Assembly (NCBI GenBank): GCA_946646575.1
Contig: CAMPCR010000007.1
Location: forward strand, 1 to 25,844
Length of the DNA: 25,844 nt
DNA from: UBA3222 sp002363035
Lineage (GTDB): Bacteria > Verrucomicrobiota > Verrucomicrobiia > Opitutales > UBA9783
Reading direction: 5' to 3'
Shown: positions 1 to 8,847 of the stretch, piece after piece
Numbering within the stretch: position 1 is the first letter of the stretch
Layout of the letters: the number at the start of each line of letters is the position of its first letter
Notes under the pieces: model-generated
The model's database searches: none
Seen by the model: the letters and a program-made list of their open reading frames with translations, nothing else
Told to the model about the DNA's origin: nothing
Made by a program: the position numbers and the translations under genes

Positions 1-52
1 CGTCAGGCTCATAACCTGAAGGTCCTTGGTTCAAATCCAAGCCCCGCACCCA
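1..52 (+). tRNA. tRNA-Met (CAT), probably initiator, 5' part outside window
   Basis: The window opens inside a tRNA. The anticodon arm is TCAGG-CTCATAA-CCTGA with anticodon CAT, the variable loop is AGGTC, and the T arm is CTTGG-TTCAAAT-CCAAG at 25-41. The 3' acceptor strand CCCCGCA is at 42-48 and CCA is encoded at 50-52. The CTCATAA loop, the AGGTC variable loop and an acceptor strand ending in A at position 72 resemble initiator tRNA, where a 1-72 mismatch is a hallmark, but the 5' strand is missing so this cannot be confirmed. Two oddities: the discriminator base is C49, where Met tRNAs usually have A, and the third anticodon-stem pair is A-T instead of the initiator G-C. Confidence 0.85.
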
Positions 53-77
53 GGTGCCGGCTTTTTGGAATTTACTC

Positions 78-96
78 CTGCGAAAGGCGGTTTTTT
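78..96 (+). terminator. Weak terminator-like hairpin after the tRNA
   Basis: CTGC (78-81) can pair with GCGG (87-90), including one T-G wobble, around a GAAAG loop, and six Ts follow at 91-96. The stem is short, so this is only a possible end of the tRNA transcript. Confidence 0.25.
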
Positions 97-181
97 AATC
101 ATCCTCTTTCTCCGATCAAGGCGAAGTAATTTAAGTTTTTTCTTGACGTCGTTATATCAACATAATAGAAGGAATCTGATT

Positions 182-2644
182 ATGAATACACTGCATAAAC
201 TACTAAAAATAACCGGCACGCTTTGTCTGTCGTGCGTTTGTTTGACCTCAAAGGCAGAGCCGAAAAACCTGACGTTGGAGGAACTAAGGGCGTTTCTTGA
301 AAAAGAAATTAACCCCTTTTTGCCCGATTTAAAATCTCGGGTTACTGAGAGGGCTTCTTTAGAAGGATATACTGAGGAATTAAAGGAAGCGATTCTAGAG
401 GAGATAGACGTAAAGAATGAAGCGTACAAAGCATTTCAAGGGGACATTGAGACAGTCGAGTACAAAACAAACAACGAGCCTGCCGTTATTCAAATTTTAG
501 GTTCCGACCTGGAACCGCTTCACAGCACTCTCGGGAAGATCGATACAGCGCGTGAAGCGCGTCTTGAACATGAGTATGAAAAAGGTCTCGGAGTGAAGGA
601 CGATATTTCAAGACAAGTTTCAAAGAAAACATTGGAACAATACGGAGTAACGGACGAAAAACTCAGTTTATTGGGAAATGGTTCGGTCTACGAGATCACA
701 CTTGATTCAATCCTGTCAAGTCGTTGGTTCAACAAAGAAATGCAAAAAAAGGGTAAGGACTTTTTTGACGACTTGAATTTCCTGAAGACAGTCCGTACAT
801 ATACGGACAATGTCACGATTCTGAAAGAAATTCCAGTTGTCGTGAAAGAGCAACGTTATCTTCTTAAGTATGAAAAAGAGGAAGACAGGGTGCAGGAAAC
901 CTGGAATTACCAAGACAGCTCAACAAAAATCGTATACAAACTTTCAGGCTCCCCGTTAAAAGAAATGCAGGAACAACTTGCCGGACAGTTGAAAGCTAGC
1001 CAGAAAGACTATAAAAAACGGGCAGCCGTCATTTTATTTTTGCTTTTTGATGAAATGACGCCTTCGGATTATCGTGTACAATGGGTTCAAAATCGATCTA
1101 CTTTTTATGAGCCGAGTACGAATCGAATAAGCCTGGAAAATGTAATGAAGGGAATTGAAGAGTATCTTCAAACACGCCTCGGCTTGAACAAAAGCTTTGA
1201 AGGTTATCAAGAGGAGTTTGAAAAAGTGTTTCTGGATGCAACGGAAAATAACAACAGCAGTAAAGAGGAGCTGTACCCTGTAGATCCACGCTTCTGCTTT
1301 GTACTGAGAAAACCTCAGGAGTTGGTGACGTTGGAACAACTGAATGAATTTATTACGAAACACCTGGAAGAAAATATTAAAAAAAATGAATCCGAAGAAT
1401 TTGAAGAATACGAAGAGGAGTACGGGTATATCAAAACCGTTACTTACGATACGGACGGATTTGGAAACACCGTACCGACCGTTATTGAATATAAACCGGG
1501 AGATCATATGAATTTCCTCCGCGATCATCTTGATGATTTAGAAACAAATCCGCTCCGTAGAAATCAGGATACGAATGTTCTTAAAGAACTTTCCAGGGAA
1601 GTTACAACGGAAGAATTGAAAAAATACGAAATAACAGACGAAGAACTCAAATTATTGGGTGGGAAAGACTCTATTCGTAAAATTACTCTCGAATCGATTT
1701 TAAGAAGCAACCTTTTCAATAGCGAGCAAAGCCTAAGGGGTTGCGATATTTATCTCAACCTGTCTAATGAGATTGAAGTGTATGTAGGTAAAGCTGTCTT
1801 TGTCAATAGCATTCCCGTTATTCTCAGAAATATTACGGATAACACTAAAAAAACGATATCGTTCACGTATAAAGTGTCCGGCAAAGCATTGGAGAAAACA
1901 CGCGAGTACCTCAGGGAGGCATTGGTACACGAAGTCTGTTCTGATAAGCTTGCTTTACTGTTGTTGTTGGACGAAATAACACCGCCTGAATATCGTGTGT
2001 TATGGAGATTTACTGATACCGAGGGCTCTTGTTACCAACCTTATTACAATATGATTTATGTTAAAAAAAATAATTTGGGGAGCATATCGCACGAGATTGG
2101 TCATCATCTTCAAAAGCATCTCAATTTACCCAAAGAATTTGAGGGTTTTAAAAACACGTTTGCAAAGAAATTATTGTTGTTGGAATCCAAATGGGGAGAA
2201 AGCGACAAAACCGTTTCTCTACCGAAACCGTTATCGGATATATTTGAAGACAACAACTGGGGAGTACCTAATGTTTTCACCGAAAACGATCTGTTCATGC
2301 GTTGGCAACTGTTTTCCCGATGGACCACACCAGATGAACTATCGAATATACTTGGTCTTTATTTCGATCAAGACGGAAAAACGGTATACGTCAATATGTT
2401 GTCGGACGCCGACACTGTGAGGTCTAGGAAGTACGGACATACAATCAAAAATTTGGAATATGATGACTACAAAGAGAAAGACGAGAATAAATTTAAAATC
2501 CCGAAAGAACAATCCGTCTTTGAAGAAATTGTTAAGGAAGCAGCCGAGTTAAAACCGGATTTAACACTTTGGAATATTGTAATCAAATTACACGAGCACT
2601 ATTGGAGAGATGATTATGTCAAGAATACATTCGATAAAAAGTAA
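182..2644 (+). CDS. Secreted tandem-duplicated zincin-like metalloprotease, one copy inactive
   Basis: 820 residues from the ATG at 182, which has AGAAGGA 8 bases upstream; an open frame continues upstream into the tRNA but has no better start. Residues 1-25 look like a Sec signal peptide (basic end, hydrophobic core, SKA then EPKN). The rest is a tandem duplication: copy A about 30-381, copy B about 382-735 plus a C-terminal tail. Matching pairs are LTLEELRAFL/VTLEQLNEFI, GVTDEKLSLLG/EITDEELKLLG and DEMTPSDYRVQW/DEITPPEYRVLW. Copy B carries H637-E-I-G-H641, the HExxH zinc site of clan MA peptidases; the equivalent of copy A reads MKGIEEYL and lacks both histidines. E719 (in TTPDEL) is a possible third zinc ligand. 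I do not recognise the family. The gene is visibly more AT-rich than its neighbours and lies next to a tRNA, suggesting acquisition. A toxin or effector role is inference. Confidence 0.85.
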   Translation: MNTLHKLLKITGTLCLSCVCLTSKAEPKNLTLEELRAFLEKEINPFLPDLKSRVTERASLEGYTEELKEAILEEIDVKNEAYKAFQGDIETVEYKTNNEPAVIQILGSDLEPLHSTLGKIDTAREARLEHEYEKGLGVKDDISRQVSKKTLEQYGVTDEKLSLLGNGSVYEITLDSILSSRWFNKEMQKKGKDFFDDLNFLKTVRTYTDNVTILKEIPVVVKEQRYLLKYEKEEDRVQETWNYQDSSTKIVYKLSGSPLKEMQEQLAGQLKASQKDYKKRAAVILFLLFDEMTPSDYRVQWVQNRSTFYEPSTNRISLENVMKGIEEYLQTRLGLNKSFEGYQEEFEKVFLDATENNNSSKEELYPVDPRFCFVLRKPQELVTLEQLNEFITKHLEENIKKNESEEFEEYEEEYGYIKTVTYDTDGFGNTVPTVIEYKPGDHMNFLRDHLDDLETNPLRRNQDTNVLKELSREVTTEELKKYEITDEELKLLGGKDSIRKITLESILRSNLFNSEQSLRGCDIYLNLSNEIEVYVGKAVFVNSIPVILRNITDNTKKTISFTYKVSGKALEKTREYLREALVHEVCSDKLALLLLLDEITPPEYRVLWRFTDTEGSCYQPYYNMIYVKKNNLGSISHEIGHHLQKHLNLPKEFEGFKNTFAKKLLLLESKWGESDKTVSLPKPLSDIFEDNNWGVPNVFTENDLFMRWQLFSRWTTPDELSNILGLYFDQDGKTVYVNMLSDADTVRSRKYGHTIKNLEYDDYKEKDENKFKIPKEQSVFEEIVKEAAELKPDLTLWNIVIKLHEHYWRDDYVKNTFDKK

Positions 2645-2688
2645 TAAACAGTCCTAAATCGCAACGGTACGTTTTAAATTATCCGCAT

Positions 2689-2720
2689 AAAAAGGGCAGG
2701 CAGTGTAACCTGCCCTTTTT
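2689..2720. terminator. Two-way rho-independent terminator
   Basis: A perfect 12-bp inverted repeat (AAAAAGGGCAGG at 2689-2700 and its complement at 2709-2720) encloses an 8-base loop. It has an A run on one side and a T run on the other, so it can stop transcripts from both strands. It lies 45 bases after the protease gene and is the only clear terminator downstream of rplS, so it separates the convergent units. Confidence 0.85.
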
Positions 2721-2988
2721 GAACCGGGATATGCAGTTCAAAAAATTCTTATAACCAATATAAAAAACAATCCCGCTCAAAAGCCTCAGAGAAGATTACA
2801 AAAAAAATGCGTTATTTCCTGCGTCCGTTTTTCTATCAAATGCATCCGTTTTTGCAAAAATGCCACGCCTTATCCGAGATACAACCCTACCAACACTCCC
2901 TCGAGCGCTCCTTTGGAGCCCCAACAACGGATTCAAAAAAACGAAACGTACAATCTTTGCCAAACAGCCAGCCAACCGGCAAACTGCC
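2721..2988. other. Intergenic, no gene seen
   Basis: This 268-base gap follows rplS on the minus strand. Short open frames exist on both strands but none has a ribosome-binding site or a recognisable product. A small hairpin (GCTCC-TTT-GGAGC, 2907-2919) has no T run. It probably holds the 3' untranslated end of the rplS transcript. Confidence 0.5.
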
Positions 2989-3357
2989 CTACTTTTTCGC
3001 AAAGAAACGCTTTTCGCGAACCTGAGACGCTGCCTTACCGATACGCTTGCGGATATAGTACATCTTCGCGCGATCCAACACGACGCTCTCTTTGGTGACT
3101 TTAATGGCGGCGATATTGGGCGAATGCAATGGGAACACGCGTTCGACGCCGTAACCGTCCGCCACGCGACGTACGGTAAAAGATTCCGAAATCCCGATAC
3201 CGCGACGCGAAATCACAATTCCCGTGAATTTCTGGATACGACTTTTATCGCCTTCTTTGATGTGAAGCGCAACTTCTATCTCATCTCCGACCTTAAACGG
3301 CGTAATGTCCTTTTTTAGCTGCTCCGCACTAATCTCTCTCAAAATCGCGTCATTCAT
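2989..3357 (-). CDS. rplS: 50S ribosomal protein L19 (bL19)
   Basis: 122 residues, the usual length. bL19 sits at the 30S-50S interface of the ribosome. Recognised by the family core FKVGDEIEVALHIKEGDK (residues 21-38), then RIQKFTGIVISRRG and the SESFTVRRVADGYGVERVFPLHSP block, ending in a basic tail. It is the last gene of rpsP-trmD-rplS, starting 28 bases after trmD. GAGAA upstream of the ATG is a weak ribosome-binding site. Nothing appears abnormal. Confidence 0.97.
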   Translation of the reverse strand: MNDAILREISAEQLKKDITPFKVGDEIEVALHIKEGDKSRIQKFTGIVISRRGIGISESFTVRRVADGYGVERVFPLHSPNIAAIKVTKESVVLDRAKMYYIRKRIGKAASQVREKRFFAKK

Positions 3358-3385
3358 GGTTATTCTCAGTTAAATTTTTGCTTTT

Positions 3386-4057
3386 TTAGTTAAAAATCAA
3401 ATCGGGTCTGCGACGAATGGTCCGCTTCATTTGTTGCTCCAAACGCCATCTGGCAATCGCTTCATGGTTCCCGGATAAGAGAACCTCCGGCACTTTCTCT
3501 CCCCGAAACGTTTCGGGACGCGTGTATTGCGGAAACGACAGCAAACCTTCACGGAAACTGTCCTGTTGCAACGACTGCTCGTCACCCAATGTCCCCGGAA
3601 GCGTACGAACCACCGCGTCAATCAAAACCGCCGCCGGAAGCGTACCGTTCGTCAAAACGTAATCGCCGATGGAAATTTCCTCATCCACGCATTGAGACCG
3701 AAAACGCTCGTCCACGCTTTCGTAATGCCCCGAAACCAACAATAAGTGCTCTTTCTCCGCCAACTCGCGCACCTTCGGCATCGTCAGCGGAAATCCGTCG
3801 GGGCACAAATACACCACATGCGTATGTTCTCTCTTTAAAGCTCCAACGGCTTCCGCAAGCGGTTCCGCCTGCAAAATCATCCCGGCACCACCGCCGAACG
3901 GGCGATCGTCCACCGTCCGACGCTCATCTTTCGCCCAATCTCGCAAATTGTAAATCTGCAACGAAAACAGTTGTTCGCGAAGCGCGCGCCCCACAATACT
4001 TTCGGAAACAAACCCATCCAGCATCTTCGGGAAAAGCGTCAAAACATCGATCTTCAT
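3386..4057 (-). CDS. trmD: tRNA (guanine-N1-)-methyltransferase TrmD
   Basis: 223 residues. TrmD methylates N1 of G37 in tRNAs using S-adenosylmethionine, which prevents +1 frameshifting. Seen: N-terminal MKIDVLTLFP, VDDRPFGGGAGM (49-60), the trefoil-knot SAM site SGHYESVDER (109-118) and EEISIGDYVLTNGTLPA (126-142), then R151 and D166, which match the catalytic Arg154 and Asp169 of the E. coli enzyme with the same 15-residue spacing, and YTRPE. Two changes from the usual form: YES replaces YEG in the knot, and TNGTLP replaces the common TGGELP. The protein ends soon after RRRPDL, so the C-terminal domain is short. It lies 46 bases after rpsP with no rimM between. Confidence 0.96.
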   Translation of the reverse strand: MKIDVLTLFPKMLDGFVSESIVGRALREQLFSLQIYNLRDWAKDERRTVDDRPFGGGAGMILQAEPLAEAVGALKREHTHVVYLCPDGFPLTMPKVRELAEKEHLLLVSGHYESVDERFRSQCVDEEISIGDYVLTNGTLPAAVLIDAVVRTLPGTLGDEQSLQQDSFREGLLSFPQYTRPETFRGEKVPEVLLSGNHEAIARWRLEQQMKRTIRRRPDLIFN

Positions 4058-4103
4058 TGCAATTTTGTCTAAAGGTTAAAAACCCAACCGCTCCCGAAAA
4101 TTC

Positions 4104-4355
4104 TCAGGAAGCCTTACGCGAAACCTTCATCAGATGACGCACGGTATCCGTCGGCTGCGCACCCTTCGAGACCCAATAATCCGCGCGCTCCACATCCATT
4201 TTCACCTTCGAGGATTTATCCTTCGCAATCGGATTGTAAGAACCCAAAATCTCAACAAAACGACCATCGCGCCGCATTGCCGCTTCCGCAACAACCACAC
4301 GATACGCAGGACGATTTTTACATCCGAAACGCTGCAAACGTATTTTTAATGCCAT
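4104..4355 (-). CDS. rpsP: 30S ribosomal protein S16 (bS16)
   Basis: 83 residues, a normal length. Recognised by MALKIRLQRFGCKNRPAYR at the start, VVVAEAAMRRDGRFVEILGSYNP in the middle, and VERADYWVSKGAQPTDTVRHLM near the end. bS16 stabilises 30S assembly. It is the first gene of the operon; GAGAAG lies 5 bases before the ATG and a possible promoter lies at 4387-4415. rimM, which follows rpsP in many bacteria, is absent. Confidence 0.97.
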   Translation of the reverse strand: MALKIRLQRFGCKNRPAYRVVVAEAAMRRDGRFVEILGSYNPIAKDKSSKVKMDVERADYWVSKGAQPTDTVRHLMKVSRKAS

Positions 4356-4386
4356 GGCTTCTCGTTAAAAACTCGATATCAGCCTC

Positions 4387-4415
4387 ATTGCGCGAATTTT
4401 TACGGAGAATGTCAA
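4387..4415 (-). promoter_or_regulatory. Candidate sigma-70 promoter for rpsP-trmD-rplS
   Basis: On the minus strand a perfect TTGACA (4410-4415) is followed after 17 bases by CGCAAT (4387-4392), a poor -10 box with 3 of 6 matches. It lies 32 bases upstream of rpsP, between it and the helicase gene. The -35 box is the strong part; the -10 box is doubtful. Confidence 0.4.
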
Positions 4416-4492
4416 ATGTTTTTTGGGGAAATAATCCGATAAAAAATCACGTATCCATCTGTTGTTTATCGAAGCACATACTTTAAAATGCT

Positions 4493-7400
4493 CTACATCA
4501 TCCCTCGGTGTCTCAGCAACTGCCATAACGGTTCCAAACAAGATATTTTGTCGGCGTAAAATTCCGATTGCCGAATACGGAAAAATTCCCAGCCGCACCG
4601 TTCCAACTGCCGCTGCCGTTCTATATCCGCTTCATATTGTTCCGCACCGTGCCAATAATCGCCGTCGCATTCGATTGCCAATCGTTGATTGCCGCTTTCA
4701 ACAACGAGATCAATGCGTTTAAAGCCGACTTTATATTGTGAAAAAACATGCAATCGCTTCCTTAATAATTCCAAAGCGACATCCGCCTCAAACCAACTGT
4801 CGAACGGTTGCGGAGGCTTTTGTAGCGACCGATCGTCGCGCAAAACGTGATATTCCAAATCCGATTGTGTGAGATTTGAAATTTCCGCTTCAAGTTTTTC
4901 TTCAAAAAATGCGATTAAACGGTACCGCAAATCGTTTGGACTGCAATCTTCCAAACGAAGCGAATGAAACAAAATCATTTGGTCGCATGCACGACTGGCG
5001 GCAACATTGAAACGACGTTGATCCGTATCTTTACTCAGAACTCCGTTACGTTCGTTCGGAGCCGCCACCATTGACAGTAAAATCACATCCCGCTCATCTC
5101 CTTGGAAATGATACGGATTGCCGCAAACAATCTTTCGTTCCTCAAGAATTTTCGCCGAAAGACGATTTAACAGCAATTGGTAAATAAGATCCGCCTGCGC
5201 GCTCCCCTGTAAAATCACCACGCCGATGCTTTTTCCGAGATATGCGGGATTGTGACATATTTCGTCAATTTTATCGCAAACCGCTTCGGCTTCGGGACGA
5301 TTGACAACGCGTTGACCATCGCCTTCGCGAAATCCGTCTTCCACAAACACCGATTGTAACGGCGGCAGGCGGTTTTGGTCGAATTGACGCAACGGAATCA
5401 GCGGCGTATCACTGTAGCATAAGTCATTGCTGAAACGAATAATTTCCGGCATGCAGCGAAAATGTTCGCGCAATGTGATCCCGCTCCCGAAACGAATTTT
5501 TGCGTGGTCAAATAAACTGCTGTCGGGATGAAAAGAGGTGGAAAACTCATAATCAAACAGATACTCTTTTTGCAATCGTTCAACACTGTCTTCTTTGATC
5601 CCGACGTTTTCAGGACTGATTTGCTTATCGTCACCGATAACAATCATTTTATCGGCAAATCCGAACAGCGGGATACCCTCGATACCGCATTGCGAAGCTT
5701 CATCCACAATAACAACATCAAACTTCACACCTTCTTCAGTATCAAATGTGACGGTATCAAATACACGATCCATCGGCATAATCCATGCCGGCACTACTTT
5801 TTTACATTCTTCCAGATGCCGGCGCGCATCCGCTTTCCATTTTTGAGCCTTCTTACCCGTTCCTTTCCCGATTTTTTGCACCGCCATCGCGTAAGCGTTC
5901 ATATGTTGGCAATGTTCTTCCGTCAGTCGTTTGAAAAATGCGTCTTTGGCATAATTTTTTCCCAAGTTTTTTAAACATTCCAATTTTTCTTCTTCGATTT
6001 GGCGCAACCGTGCCTGCAACGACTTTAAATCTTCTTTGTTCAAATAAGTTTGAAGCCAATGGTCCGCTTGTTTCCATTCGAAAGCTCTTTGAAAATTTTC
6101 AATCCGCTCGGAACATAAATTGCTGTCGCAATTTTTTTCGACCCATTCGAGCGTTTTGGGAATATATGCCTGCAACGTTTCGCGACGTTTTCGAAAAGGG
6201 GTCAAACGTTCTTTTTCGAGCTTCAGTTTTTTGTTAAAAAGGTGTCGTATCATCTCTAGCTTATGCAGTTTTTCATAACAAGCCTTATAACGTTCAATAT
6301 CTCCCTCATGAAACGCATCCGTTAAATCTTTGCCGATCGTACTTCCTTTTTTCAAGGTTTCGACAAAAGCATTCAAAGGCGATTGGACTTTGTTTTTTAA
6401 ATTCACCGCTGCCGAATTTTCCCGATTTTCCCATGCTTCAAAATCTCTAAAAGAATACGTCAACAAATCCGACAATAATTTTTTATCAAAAAAACCAATT
6501 TGTATATTATCCGAAAGGTTCAATTTCAAAACCAACTTCAGAAGTTCCCGAATATGCTTCAATGTTTTCAATTGTTCACTACATGTTCCGTCGGTTTTTT
6601 GCTTGAAATCTTCCAATGATTTACGGATGTTTTTCTTTAATTCCAACAAAGTACGGAATTTTCGAAAATCTTCCGCCTCTTCCAACCTTCGATCGTTAAT
6701 CGTAACGGATTGCAACAAGTAAAGCCTCCTCTTTACAATTCTCGGTCGAAACCAACCAAAACCCAATTTGCCGCCGTTGCTTATATGGCGTTCCAAACAA
6801 ACCGCATCTTCCAAAAGAATTTCAAGACTTGCTTCCTCCGGGAAATGCAGACTTTCCAAAAATGGAAAATGTTCTTCAAACAATGGAAGACACTTTTCCA
6901 AGGCTTTATACAACATCTCCGAATCATTCGACACCCCCGTTCTTAACCCATCCGATATTTCCGCCAACCAAGTCGCATCGGTCGGTAACATTTTTTGCAA
7001 AACAACTTTTACGATTGGCAACACTGCTTCTTCGTTTCGACGGTACTTAGAGCTGCAATAACGATCAAAATCCACCCATGTAACGAAAGTTTCCGGGGAC
7101 GGAAGAGCGCAAAATGTACTTTCCGAAGCGGAACAATATGAACAATTTTCGATATCGGAAATTCTCTCTTTTGTAAAATATTCGCAATCCCTCAAATGTT
7201 CCGATAAACTCCGTTTAAAAGCATCAAAATCTTCAATCTTCAACGATAAATCTCCATCTTCCAACCATCCGTATTGCTCGCGATCCTTTTGCATCGCCCG
7301 AATAATGTCCGTCGGGGTTCCGAAATAATGTTCGTTGATGTAATGTTTCTTTGTTTCCGCTTCCCTTCCGTCCTGAAGTTTTCGGGATAAAACCGCCTCT

Positions 7401-8791
7401 TCTTCACGCAAATTGCGAAGTTTCGAAGTCATTTTCTCGATCGTATTTCGAACTCGCTTCGAACTAAAAGTTTCGGCTTCTTCAATCAAAGCCCTTACGT
7501 TTGCCGCCAACGCATCCGAGGCTTCCCGATCGTTGCCGATGATACTGAGGGATAATTGACGAAATTCCTCGGGCAGTAAATTTTGAAGCACTTTCAAAGC
7601 ACGTTCCGTTTTCGCGGTGATCAAAATGCGTTTCTCTTTTGCCAATAAGTGGCAAATCAAATTGGCGATGGTATGCGATTTACCGGTTCCGGGAGGTCCC
7701 TGCACCACTACGCAATCCGAAACTTCCAATTTTCGAACAATCTTCTTCTGTTCCTCGTTGGAAGGTTTCGGAAAATAAATTTCGACATCCCGACATTGGA
7801 GGTTACCGTTGCTCTCGTCCGATGTTCTTTTCTCTCCTCCGTCGGGAATTTCAGAAAATTTTTTCAGAAACTTTGGAACCTTTCCCGTTGTTTCAACGGA
7901 GTCTTCAATTTCGTTCATGCATCGGAAGAAACCCGAAGAGGAACGCTTCCGCAAAAACAATCCGGGCGTGAAGGAAATGCGCGGTGTTTCGGTGTACGTC
8001 CGTTGAAACGTATTATCGACATCATAAACGCCGTCGGCACTTAAACTGTGTACAAATTTCGTCAAAAATTGTCCGATTGTCTCCCGAGCACATATATCGG
8101 TCCCAATGGTTTCGATACAATCCTTATGTTCCGACAGCTTGCAGAGCGATCGAACGTTTTCGTCCAGCATATCGATTTCAACCGCAACCGACACGGCACG
8201 TTCGCTCGGAATAAGCGTGAATTCACGAGCTTCCGCATCAAATTGGAATTCAACTTCCAACGTGACAACGGGACGACAAATTTTTCCCCACTGCAACAGA
8301 CCGACCCCGCACACCAATTCAAGCTGTTCTTTTTCCTGTTCCCATTTTTGGTACAGCAAAAACAAGTCGTTATACACCTGCTTGGCACAAAACCACTCGG
8401 CGTAAGCTTTTTTATAGACTTCCAATTGCTTTAAAAATTCCTCAAATGCCGGCGGAATGTCCGGGAATTTTTCCAAAAATAACGTTTCGCCGTTTTCATC
8501 CGTAATTGCCGTTTTTAAAATCGGATCTTCACCGCCTTTATCCAACCAACGATCGAGATCGTCGGAGGGCTTCGGCTCTATCGGTTCTTCGGGAAGGGTA
8601 AAACGAAACAAAAAATCCTCTTTGGAAACATCTCCCAAGAGGGGCGCTTCCATTCCCCCTACCCGCAAATGCTCTATCCAAAGCGTTTTTTCGTATCGTT
8701 CGTACGATTTAACGCCTGTGAACTTTAATTCGGACAGGGCTTTGATGTACCGAAGCAATCGCAAAGTTTTATCGAGGCAAATATCATCCAT
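4493..8791 (-). CDS. Giant SF1 (Upf1-like) helicase fused to a Vsr-like nuclease
   Basis: 1432 residues. Order seen: a unique N-terminal region (1-340), Walker A GPPGTGKS (about 365-372) with the Q-motif-like NEEQKKIV just before it, a very long mostly charged helical insert (about 420-1000), Walker B VDEASQCG (about 1025), GDDKQISP (about 1045), REHFRCMPE (about 1105), QGDERDVILLS (about 1230) and NVAASRACDQ (about 1263). The C-terminal domain has RIDLVVESGNQRLAIECDGD (about 1365-1385), whose D and E-x-D residues match the Vsr/MTES_1575-type endonuclease fold. The helicase order is that of superfamily 1 AAA_11/AAA_12 proteins. Such helicase-nuclease fusions occur in anti-phage loci, but no partner gene is present, so defence is inference. 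No clear ribosome-binding site precedes the ATG; the start follows from the frame. Confidence 0.9.
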   Translation of the reverse strand: MDDICLDKTLRLLRYIKALSELKFTGVKSYERYEKTLWIEHLRVGGMEAPLLGDVSKEDFLFRFTLPEEPIEPKPSDDLDRWLDKGGEDPILKTAITDENGETLFLEKFPDIPPAFEEFLKQLEVYKKAYAEWFCAKQVYNDLFLLYQKWEQEKEQLELVCGVGLLQWGKICRPVVTLEVEFQFDAEAREFTLIPSERAVSVAVEIDMLDENVRSLCKLSEHKDCIETIGTDICARETIGQFLTKFVHSLSADGVYDVDNTFQRTYTETPRISFTPGLFLRKRSSSGFFRCMNEIEDSVETTGKVPKFLKKFSEIPDGGEKRTSDESNGNLQCRDVEIYFPKPSNEEQKKIVRKLEVSDCVVVQGPPGTGKSHTIANLICHLLAKEKRILITAKTERALKVLQNLLPEEFRQLSLSIIGNDREASDALAANVRALIEEAETFSSKRVRNTIEKMTSKLRNLREEEAVLSRKLQDGREAETKKHYINEHYFGTPTDIIRAMQKDREQYGWLEDGDLSLKIEDFDAFKRSLSEHLRDCEYFTKERISDIENCSYCSASESTFCALPSPETFVTWVDFDRYCSSKYRRNEEAVLPIVKVVLQKMLPTDATWLAEISDGLRTGVSNDSEMLYKALEKCLPLFEEHFPFLESLHFPEEASLEILLEDAVCLERHISNGGKLGFGWFRPRIVKRRLYLLQSVTINDRRLEEAEDFRKFRTLLELKKNIRKSLEDFKQKTDGTCSEQLKTLKHIRELLKLVLKLNLSDNIQIGFFDKKLLSDLLTYSFRDFEAWENRENSAAVNLKNKVQSPLNAFVETLKKGSTIGKDLTDAFHEGDIERYKACYEKLHKLEMIRHLFNKKLKLEKERLTPFRKRRETLQAYIPKTLEWVEKNCDSNLCSERIENFQRAFEWKQADHWLQTYLNKEDLKSLQARLRQIEEEKLECLKNLGKNYAKDAFFKRLTEEHCQHMNAYAMAVQKIGKGTGKKAQKWKADARRHLEECKKVVPAWIMPMDRVFDTVTFDTEEGVKFDVVIVDEASQCGIEGIPLFGFADKMIVIGDDKQISPENVGIKEDSVERLQKEYLFDYEFSTSFHPDSSLFDHAKIRFGSGITLREHFRCMPEIIRFSNDLCYSDTPLIPLRQFDQNRLPPLQSVFVEDGFREGDGQRVVNRPEAEAVCDKIDEICHNPAYLGKSIGVVILQGSAQADLIYQLLLNRLSAKILEERKIVCGNPYHFQGDERDVILLSMVAAPNERNGVLSKDTDQRRFNVAASRACDQMILFHSLRLEDCSPNDLRYRLIAFFEEKLEAEISNLTQSDLEYHVLRDDRSLQKPPQPFDSWFEADVALELLRKRLHVFSQYKVGFKRIDLVVESGNQRLAIECDGDYWHGAEQYEADIERQRQLERCGWEFFRIRQSEFYADKISCLEPLWQLLRHRGMM

Positions 8792-8847
8792 GGACGGGGC
8801 TCATTGTGGCTTTGCCTATACAAAACACAAGATTTAACGGTACCCCG

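Noticed and set aside
26..181. Upstream extension of the 182-2644 gene into the tRNA
   Set aside because: It would begin inside the tRNA, and the ATG at 182 has a good ribosome-binding site and is followed by a signal peptide.
3386..4057. TrmD as catalytically dead because of changed motifs
   Set aside because: R151 and D166, equivalent to the catalytic Arg and Asp, are present with correct spacing; the changes lie in less critical positions.
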